From Pholiota molesta (Eukaryota; Basidiomycota; Agaricomycetes; Agaricales; Strophariaceae): a stretch of 64,000 nt of DNA. Below, piece after piece: positions 55,670 through 64,000 of the stretch. Position numbers and translations under genes: made by a program. The notes beneath the pieces are model-generated. The model was not told the origin of the DNA. It worked only from the letters and a program-made list of their open reading frames with translations, and did no database searches. Each line of letters starts with the position of its first letter. Position 1 is the stretch's first letter. The stretch covers positions 558,001-622,000 of the forward strand of contig JACGCK010000010.1 in NCBI GenBank assembly GCA_014925825.1, given 5' to 3'.

Positions 55670-56574
55670 TGTGTCATGTGATCACATCAGCTGAGACTGA
55701 AACAGGCAACTCTAACAGAAGCACAATGGTGATGTTGGGATTCCTCTGTAACAAAGGCCTGATGGATGGTAGACTTCTCCAACTTGTCCAGCAGCAGGAG
55801 AGACGAAGCAAAGCTGTTGAACTTGTCTGGCAGCACCCGAATGAGTGTCATGCTGGCCAGCTCATCATTTAGGTTGGAGAGAGTGAACTCCTTAGGCCGA
55901 AGATCCTGCATGTGGTTGATAGCAGTGTCCACCCTGTTCATAAGCGATGGCAACATCTCGTCTTCCTGCTTCCTGATCGAAAAGAGGTCGTCATAGGCAT
56001 TGAAGCATGCACCAGGATGTTTCTGGAGGTTGTTAGAATTGGCTCGTCACCGTTGTGTGAGATGAGAGCTGGTTGCGGCAGTGCGAGAAAGAAGGAATGA
56101 ACGCCAGCACTTAAGGAAGCAGTACAGCGGATGAATCCGGGATGATCGAGGGGGCACAGTGTCTAAAGAGATGCGCACATGCGGGTGTCGTCCAAACAGA
56201 TCGACAAATGGGCCTCGTCTGGTGTGGACGAGGACACATAGTGCCTGGGCTCGGGCGTGCGAGGGAATGAGTATGGGATTTCGAGACCAGGAGCTATGTA
56301 CAACATGTGTAAACTAAAGGTATCTATTTGTATCTATTTACCTATAGTCTGTGAAGTATGTATATCTAACAGAGGTGTACAGCAGCGGGCAGCCCACATC
56401 TTGACATCATCGCAAAATGAATCTTCTGGTTCTCCTCCACAGCCAGATAGATGTAGCCGGCTGCCTTGTCTGATTTGAGGTACCATGCATCAAGTGCAGC
56501 CTCTTCCCTGTCCTTTGCAGGCGACGAGACCATGGGGGCCTTGGAATGCGCCAGACACCCTGGGAGCGTAGCCA
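55670..56574 (-). pseudogene. Copia fragment, inverted (LTR end plus part of gag)
   Basis: 55670-55718 is a 49-bp piece of LTR 5' end on minus (TGTTAGAGTTGCC...). It joins directly to gag codons on minus running from 56574 down to 55719 (SLMNRVDTAIN, LDKLEKSTIHQAF), interrupted by a solo LTR at 56031-56371. The gag N-terminus is cut at 56574 at the codons for WLRSQG. Some sense codons are changed but I see no need to model it further. Confidence 0.85.
56031..56371. repeat. Solo LTR of another retrotransposon
   Basis: 341 bp starting TGTTAGAATTGG and ending ATATCTAACA, with the exact 5-bp duplication GAGGT (56026-56030, 56372-56376) inside the copia gag fragment. No internal genes. Neither LTR family seen elsewhere in the window matches it. 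Confidence 0.9.
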
Positions 56575-59500
56575 CACCAGTGTCTGCTAGTCTCATGCAT
56601 GCAATTGTGGCAGTTGCCCGGATAAAAATATTGCATCCAGAGTGGGAACTGCCAGGGCGCAGCCACTCCACCAAGCTGAGTCTGAAGATTTTCCATGTTA
56701 GGCCAGTGGTCTATGGTGGTCAGTGGACGTGCTTCTGCTGCCCACTGTGCTCCAGTGCTTAACACTATGCTCAACAGTGTCGAGCAGTGCTCGACACCAT
56801 TGTCAGGGTCATCCCAAAAAGGAAGCCATCAAAAATTCTCCAAAAGAAGAATGACAAATTTGTAAGCTGTTTTTCCCCATCATTTGTCAGCACTTGAGCA
56901 TCTATCATTAGATTTGGCCCATTTGGTACTTTCTGCTCATTGGCCCATCAAATATGCCATCAAGGGCCAAACACATGACCTGATACCTAACCACATGACC
57001 ACACATGACTGTAAATGAGGCAGGGACCCTCCTAGGGGTGGGAAATGCCTAAAATAGCATTTTCCCAATATTATTGGAAATGCACCTGGGTAGCTGGTGC
57101 ACCCTATATGGGAGCCACTGAGACCATATTATACCGAAAGATGCGGAATTAAATTCTAAATCCACCTGTGAAAGAATCATAGTGATAGCTTCATTGGTTC
57201 AGGCCCTAGAAGCGAATTGCTATTTGGAATAAATAAGCGCACACATTGATGGCTGCTTTCCTCCGCAACCGCTGGGTCGTTTTCCATGATCAAAGCTGCT
57301 GTCTGTAGCTATTAAAAGCGCGCTTCGAACGCGTTCTTGATCATAATTTTACGTTCGTTCCTCGCTTTATAAAACGCTCCGGATATATTTGCGCTCGCAC
57401 CGCATTAGCGCAGGCTACGCTTCCATTATTCGCGCGCATATTATATCATAAAATAGGTTAATAAAACACCTTTCTAACGGCACCATACTCGTGTTGATTG
57501 AACAACTCTCCGAGGCCCTATAAAGGAAATGGTCGTTTGTAAATAGAATATTAACCGCGGATCGCACCAAAACGCGCGTAGGTTCGTTGGATTCTCCTGA
57601 ATTTACCGGATTTAACGACACCCTGATTATAGGGATCAGAGCCCGGGAAGGCACTGAACTGGACATGGGGATGGGCTGGATATTGCTTTGCTGGCCGGAA
57701 AATGCTATTTTTAGCGCTGCCGAGCGCGGCCTCACCCAATCCGGGCATGGATTGGTGGCACTCTCCCCCTCCCCCTTATATTGGAAATTCATTTCCTCCC
57801 TCAATTCCTATGCAATTGCTTCGTTCCTTTTTTTAATATTCAATATAAATATGGTACTATGCGCCTATAGCATTTATACACCACTATAATACATGCAGCA
57901 TTTGTTATTTCGATATCTCTGTATTTTGGACACTGCATTTGGGGTTTTCACTGTATTTGTGATGCTTATTGGCACATATAAATCGGTAAAAAGCTATAGG
58001 CAAGTACCTACTACAACTCCTGGTAGTTTAAAGATTACCTGGATACTGTCCTATAGCTCCACACCCATAAAGAGAGACATTACTGGATATCCTCTTTGAT
58101 AAATCCATATCTCAACCAATACTGTAGCTATAAACAAGTTAAAGCGTGCATTAAAATATTAGACATGTCTTCTTTACTTCTGTTACTCAAGAATTCTCTT
58201 CTCAGAGCATTTTATTGGTCATATGACAAGAATGGTTAGATATAGCAGAAATAGAGGTATTTGGCCTATAGCAATTCACATAAGCACTCTAAAATTCAAT
58301 GGAGGTAGGATGTTATACCTCTCATTAATACCTTCAATTCAAGATAGGCTGGAAGGAAATAGAGTAAGTGTGTGGAAATATATGGTGGAATTAGTAGTCA
58401 AAACATCGGACTAGATCAAGGCTATCTATGTTACTTATCATAGACATGTGTAAATCATGTTTCAGTAGAATGTTTCCACAATATCTTTCCACTCACTCAC
58501 TCTCATTCTTTCCGGCCTATCTCTAATCGTAGATATTGATGAGAGCTATAATATCCCAGCTCTACAGATTTTTAGAATGGTTATGTGAATTGCTATAGGC
58601 CAAATACCTCTATTTCTGCTATATTTCACCATTCTTGTCATATGGCCAATGAAATGCATTGAGAAGAGAATTGTTGAGTGGCAGAACGAAAGAAGACATG
58701 TCTAATACTCTAATGGATGCTTGAACTTGGTTATAGCTACAGTATTGGCTGAGATATGGATTTATCAAGGAGTATATACAGTAATGTCTCTCTTTATGGG
58801 TGTGGAGCTACAGGAAAAGATCCAGGTAACTTTTAAACTACCAGGAATTGTAGTGGGTACTTGCCTATAGCTTTTTACCGATTTATATGTGCCAATAAGC
58901 ATCATAAATACAGTGAAAACCCCAAATGCAGTGTCCAAAATACAGAGATATCGAAATAACAAATGCTGCATGTATTATAGTGGTGTATAAATGCTATAGG
59001 CGCATAGTACCATATTTATATTGAATATTGCTGGCCGGAATGATACTATTTTTAGGCCTGCCGTGCTCGGCATCACCCAATCCGGGCATAGAATTGTGGC
59101 ACCCTCCCCCTCCCCCCATATTGAAAATTCGATTCCTCCCTCAATTCTTATCCTATCCTCTTGTTCTTTTTTGTATTATTTTATATAAATACGGTACTAT
59201 ACGCCTATGCCATTGATACATTATTGCAGTGCATATAGCATGTGTTATTTTAATATCGCTCTTTTTTCAGTATTACATTTGGGCTTTTCACTGCATTTGG
59301 GATGCTTATTAGCATATATAAAGCGGTGAGTAGGTAGAGGTACATATTTAACACATTTTCTGGTCGCTTAGAACCAATATAAATGCTGCTCTATTGGTAT
59401 ACACACATAAAAGATGAATTTGGGTACTGTCTCCTTGATGTACTCATATTTCAATGAATACTGCAGCTACAAGCATGTTTAAACACTCATTAGCATATTG

Positions 59501-62500
59501 ATTATGCTCTCTCCAACTCTATTAATCGACGATTGTTCTCTTATTGCATTCTATTTACTATATCAGCAGAATGATTAAATCTAGTAGAAAACATGAAATA
59601 TACATCTGGCACATTCAATTATGCTTGGAATATTGTGATATTCGGAGTGAGTATATTACCATATCTACTACCCAACATATCCAAAAGTTAGACAGGTAGA
59701 GTAAGAACTGCACCCTACAGAGCCAAATATGTCGCGACCTACCCACATATTTTTGATGTATGACTTGATTCATAGATATCCCTATGATCTAAACACCTCA
59801 AGTGGTCTAGAATATGCTCTGATGAATAACTTTTTTTATAAATGCCTATGTTAAGTGAGATTGGTGTCTAGTAGCTATGATAAGCATATTACACTATATT
59901 TGGAGTAGTAACAGTATATAGATATGCATGAATTTTCTGACATTTTCAAGAAATCGAAGAATTTTGCGATGTTTTGCTATCTAGAGGTCGCAATTCTTTT
60001 ACTGGTCTTTCAAAATTTAGTCAGGTAATTTTAACCATACTATAGAGTACTCCATGAAAATCGTGTAATTTTAGACGCATAACTACATTCACAGGGCGAT
60101 ATTGTTCTGTATTTATTGTATTTAATCATTCTGGTGTGATCACTGGAGTAGTTGGTGTGTGTCAGAATATTGTATGGTTAAATATTTGATAGGCTTTGCT
60201 ACCGTGTTAACGCACTCCTGTTTCTGTCTGTAGTGACAATATTGGCTGAGATATGGGTACATAAAGGAGAAAGTACCCCAATCCAATTTTCATGTGTGTA
60301 ACCCTATAGGTCAGCATTTATATTAATGTTGAGCTACCAGAAAATGTGTCAGATATGTACCTCTACCTACTCACCGCTTTATATATGCTAATAAGCATCC
60401 CAAATGCAGTGAAAAGCCCAAATGTAATACTGAAAAAAGAGCGATATTAAAATAACACATGCTATATGCACTGCAATAATGTATCAATGGCATAGGCGTA
60501 TAGTACCGTATTTATATAAAATAATACAAAAAAGAACAAGAGGATAGGATAAGAATTGAGGGAGGAATCGAATTTTCAATATGGGGGGGAGGGGGAGGGT
60601 GCCACAATTCTATGCCCGGATTGGGTGATGCCGAGCACGGCAGGCCTAAAAATAGTATCATTCCGGCCAGCAATGCAATATTCATGCCAGCCCCATGTCT
60701 GGTTCACTACCTTGCTGGCCTCCGAATGCCATAATCCAGGTGTCATTAAATCCAGTAAAATCGGGTGATTCCAACGCGCCTAAGTACGCGCCGGCGCGGT
60801 ATGCGGTTCCCGCGCCATTTAATGCGAGATCAATTCCTTGCTGGAGCCATGGGAAGTCGCTCACAGAGGGTGTATAGGACCGCGTTCAAAAGATCTGTTA
60901 TTCAGCTATTTTATGGTGAAGTATTGTGCGGATATTCAACCCGTAGCCCGTGCTATCAATGTAGGAGTGCAAAATAGCGCGGGCCGTTTTATGGGCCGGG
61001 TAAAGGACGGAAAATTATGATCAGTATCGCGTTGGAAAGGTCTTATTAATATATATATATTGCAATTTAAATTATGCAAAACGGAACAGCGGTTTAGGAG
61101 AAACAAGCCATCTTTTGTGGACGCATTTTATGCGCCATCAGTAATTCGCTTCTAGCGCCCTAACGAGTGCAGCTATTAATATGAAAATTTTAGATTCGAA
61201 ATCAGTGTAAAATTCTGAATCTTTCTGTATATTATGGTGCCTAAGCGCCCAATATTGAGCGAGCCAACCCAGGTGCATATACCGGGCATGCAGCCAACAG
61301 ACACGTGCTCGGCCCGAATACTAAATATAGAATCATGCCTGCCAGCCAGCCAATATCCATGCCAGCCCAGCATCTGGTTCAGTACCTTCCCGGCGTCTGA
61401 TCTCCAAAGTCGATGCGTCATTAAATCCAATAAATTTAGAAGATGGCAACGCACCTAAGCGCTCGCTGAGGCGATTTGTGGTTCCCCTGCTATAAATAAA
61501 CAACCATTTAGTAAATAACGCCGCGTAGAATGTTTCGATTTAAACGAGTAAAATACCGTTGGAAAGGTGTGATATTAACCTATTTTATGATATAATATGC
61601 GGGCGGATATTCAATGCGTAGCTGGCGCTAAAGCGGTGCGAGCGTAATTTTATGCGGGCCGTTTTACGGAGCAAGGAAGGGACGTAAAATTACGATCATG
61701 GACGCGTTCGAAGCGCACGTTTAATACCTCTAGATACCACCTAAGATCATGCAAAACGACCGGGCGGTTGCGGAGGAAAGCAATATTCTTTGTGGGCGCT
61801 AATTTTACGCCATCATTAATTCGCGTCTAGCGCGTCAACCATTGCAGCTATTAATATGAAAATTTCACGGTTGTATTCAGAATCAAAATCCGCATCTATC
61901 GATATAAAACGGTCCCAAAGGGCCCCAAACAGAGCGGACCAGCTGCCCAGCTGCAATCCCACCAATAGTGGAAAAATGTTATTTTTGGTATTTCCACTTT
62001 GGGATGACCCTGACAACAGCGACGAGGAGTGCTGGGCACTGTTGAGCATGGTGAGCAAGTGCACAGCCCCCAGTGATCACCATCACCGCCCCCAGTGACC
62101 AGCACAGACCACCTGCCTAGAGTGGACAAATTCAATCCCAGCTAGGTGGGGTGGCTGTGCGAGCTGAGTTACCAGGCTGGATGCAACTTCTTTCCTGGCG
62201 AACTACCGAGATTTCATGTAGAATATTAACGGACAAGGCTGGGAAGCCGCCCATTCCATCACCTTCGCCATGTCCTGATGGCCAGCACGGCAGGCACGGG
62301 CATGCACATCGAGGGCAATACGAGCACATTAGCGCAAAAGCAGGCACAGGCTTGGCGGCGGGCGTGGCAAGCGCGTGCACGTGCATAGGCTCGGCGGGTG
62401 TGGTGTGCACAGGCATAGTGAGCATGAGCGCGGGCACGGATGTGGCGAGCACTAGCGTGTAGTGAGCGGGGGGACGTAGTGCCGACATATTTCTACATTT

Positions 62501-62876
62501 AGTATAATTTGTATTCATAACATTTATAATATATTTGTTTTTCCATATATATCCATGAGAATATTAATAAATGACCCTGAAAAGGACAATAAATGGTAAG
62601 CTGCTGAAATTTCGTTTTTTGAAGACTTTCCTTTTTTGGATGACCCTGACAACAGCGACGAGCAGGTTATGCACGGCGTCGAGCAGAGGATGCATGGTAT
62701 TGAGCTGAGGATAGTGATGAGCACCTGATGAGCACTACTGGAGAGGCTGACTGATCAGGACAATATTCAAAGTCAGCTTGGAGGGGTGGCTGTGCATGCT
62801 GGGTTAGCAGTCCGGATGCATGCGACATATTGGTGGACTCACAAGGTCTCATACATGAAGTTAACAGACACAGGTG
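56575..62876. mobile_element. 6.3-kb block of nested palindromic elements between inverted copia pieces
   Basis: Outer ends CACCAGTGTCTGCTAGTC and, in reverse, CACCTGTGTCTGTTAACT; similarity continues ~190 bp (CAGCCACTCC, CAAGCTGA). Left flank is copia on minus, right flank copia on plus, at different gag positions, with no duplication. Inside, TTGTCAGGGTCATCC marks further ends (56800, complement at 62000 and 62637). Next to them are GTGCTCGACAC/GAGCAGTG iterons (56740-56800, 62015-62110, 62640-62760). A second right-end copy lies at 62130-62250. No gene of normal character. Confidence 0.7.
57020..61990. repeat. Long inverted repeat arms and two inner palindromes
   Basis: Arms 57020-57830 and about 60540-61990 are imperfect inverted partners. 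Within lie one palindrome with arms about 57836-58430 and 58445-59022 (centre ~58437) and another with arms about 59027-59840 and 59860-60672 (centre ~59850). Shared motifs with the palindrome at 8334-11932 include GGGAnnATCCCAAAATAG, GCGCTAGAAGCG-type and ATTATTGG sequences. Mirror-image open frames (57893-58099 and 58765-58971) come from the symmetry and are not genes. Confidence 0.75.
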
Positions 62877-63868
62877 ACAAAGCGGCTGGCTACTACATCT
62901 ATCTGGCTGTGGATGAGAACCAGAAGATTCACTTTGCAATGATTTCGGACGATCCAGTGAAGATGTGGGCTGCCCTGGCTGCAGTACACCTTCAGAAACG
63001 TCCTGGTGCACGCTTCAATGCCTATGACGACCTCTTTTCGATCAGGAAGCAGGAAGACGAGATGCTGCAGTCGCTTATGAACAGGGTGGACACTGCTATC
63101 AACCGCATTCAGGACCTTCGGCCTAAGGACTTCACCCTCTCCAGTCTAGATGATGAGCTGGCCAGCATGACACTCATCAGGGCGCTTCCAGATGAGTTCA
63201 GCGCATTCGCTTCTTCTCTCCTGCTCTTGGACAAGCTGGAGAAGTCCACGATTCATCAGGCCTTTGTTACAGAGGAGTCCCAACGTCGCCATCGTGCCTC
63301 TGTCACTCCCAACGTCTCCTCTGCCCTTGCTGCATTGTCCTCATCCTCTACAGCCTCCTCTACGCCCGAATGCACGTTCTGTGGCGTTAAATGGCACATC
63401 AAACAGAATTGCAAGAAGTACCTCAAGTTCAAGGAAGATGCACGCGAAGAGGTCCGTCTCAACCACTCCAAACCCAAGGGGCACAAAGCGAAACAAGCGG
63501 AGCAGCAAACAACACCGGAGTTCGCTGGAAATGCAAGTGCACTCTCTACCTTCGATCCCACCACCCTCCAGAGCAACACTGACTTCCATTGGCTCACAGA
63601 CACAGGTGCCACTAGTCATATGACACCGCATCGCACCTGGATGTGCAATTACATGCCCCACATCGTCCCAATCAAGCTAGCAGACCACACCATCATCTAC
63701 TCAGCTGGAATGGGGAGTGTTGTGATTCATCCAGTGATAAAGGGTCAGGAATCACATCCTGTAGAGCTTACTCATGTACTGCATGTTCCCCAACTCCACA
63801 ACAATCTATTGGCCTGTTTATACCTCACTAAACACCAAGGGATCCACTTGGAAATGGATGACAGCACC
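62877..63868 (+). pseudogene. Copia gag-protease fragment (copy C)
   Basis: Starts inside gag (KAAGYYIYLAVDENQKIHF; one extra Tyr codon relative to A) and proceeds through the zinc knuckle CX2CX4HX4C and protease WLTDTGATSHMTPH to LEMDDST. It is open throughout and slightly more diverged than A and B. The upstream ATG at 62786 belongs to the palindromic element. It ends at 63868 in a direct junction with inverted copia sequence. Confidence 0.9.
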
Positions 63869-64000
63869 AGTTGGGTAGTTGGTTGCATTGAGTTTGGCAA
63901 AGGTGGGCAATGAAGAAGCCATGATTGTGCAAGATGGAAACGAGATGTCGTGGTGGCGTTGAGAGAAGATGTGTGGGGGTGTGCGACGAACGTTCTGACA
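63869..64000 (-). pseudogene. Copia gag N-terminus, inverted, running off the window
   Basis: Minus strand: the leader, then the start codon at 63920-63922 and MASSLPTFAKLNATNYPT up to 63869, fused head-on to the protease region of copy C without any spacer. The rest of its leader continues to the window edge. Confidence 0.85.

Noticed and set aside
62151..62462. 103-codon frame rich in Gly, Thr and Ser
   Set aside because: Lies in GAGCA/GCACGG-type iterons at the end of the palindromic block; opposite-strand frames are equally open.

Overview
The window reads as a filamentous basidiomycete (probably Agaricomycetes) chromosome segment. Evidence: genes cut by many 50-70 bp GT-AG introns, and transposon families that I associate with mushroom-forming fungi. 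Only the first 2.2 kb is an ordinary host gene, the 3' two thirds of a Trm4/NSUN2-type tRNA cytosine-5 methyltransferase. The other ~62 kb is an accessory block of nested and recombined mobile elements. I saw no rRNA, tRNA or CRISPR array.

Layout. (1) 1-2162 methyltransferase; 2163-4512 transposon debris: a short iteron cluster, a decayed Tc1-like DD34E gene, and the tail of an unknown minus-strand gene. (2) 4513-25817 is one Ty3/gypsy chromovirus (193-bp LTRs, exact GGCTA target duplication) carrying four nested guests or guest groups: an 8.66-kb hAT element (5032-13689) with a 13-exon transposase gene, itself hit by a 1,000-bp hAT-type MITE (6991-7990) and a 3.6-kb giant palindrome (8334-11932); a gag-only LTR element in antisense (15534-21397); and a 900-bp hAT MITE in the reverse transcriptase (22039-22938). 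(3) The gypsy element split a minus-strand gene whose other part is at 25818-26361; that part abuts a second MITE copy (26362-38588), which was split by a 10.1-kb element (26743-36858) with ~790-bp terminal inverted repeats, a retroviral-integrase-like transposase, a BTB/POZ-like gene and two unknown genes, and by an internally deleted copia (37375-38530). (4) 38589-42041 decayed hAT gene and fragments. (5) 42042-51895 Ty1/copia element (primer site complementary to the initiator-tRNA anticodon arm) fused to an inverted copia copy through an iteron-rich DNA element; a second copy of that DNA element sits in the 3' LTR. (6) 52046-55598 DNA transposon of a family I cannot name. (7) 55606-64000 copia fragments in both orientations around a 6.3-kb block of nested palindromes related to the one at 8334-11932, plus a solo LTR.

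Many insertions can be checked by their target duplications: removing the guest restores the interrupted reading frame (gypsy gag, gypsy pol, hAT exons). Nonsense codons are overwhelmingly of a kind C-to-T change can produce (CGA to TGA, CAA to TAA, CAG to TAG), suggesting that methylation- or RIP-like decay silenced the block. The most unusual items are the integrase+BTB element, the giant palindromes, the sharing of one ~500-bp core between two MITE families with unrelated ends, and the bridging of inverted copia copies by DNA elements that lack target duplications.
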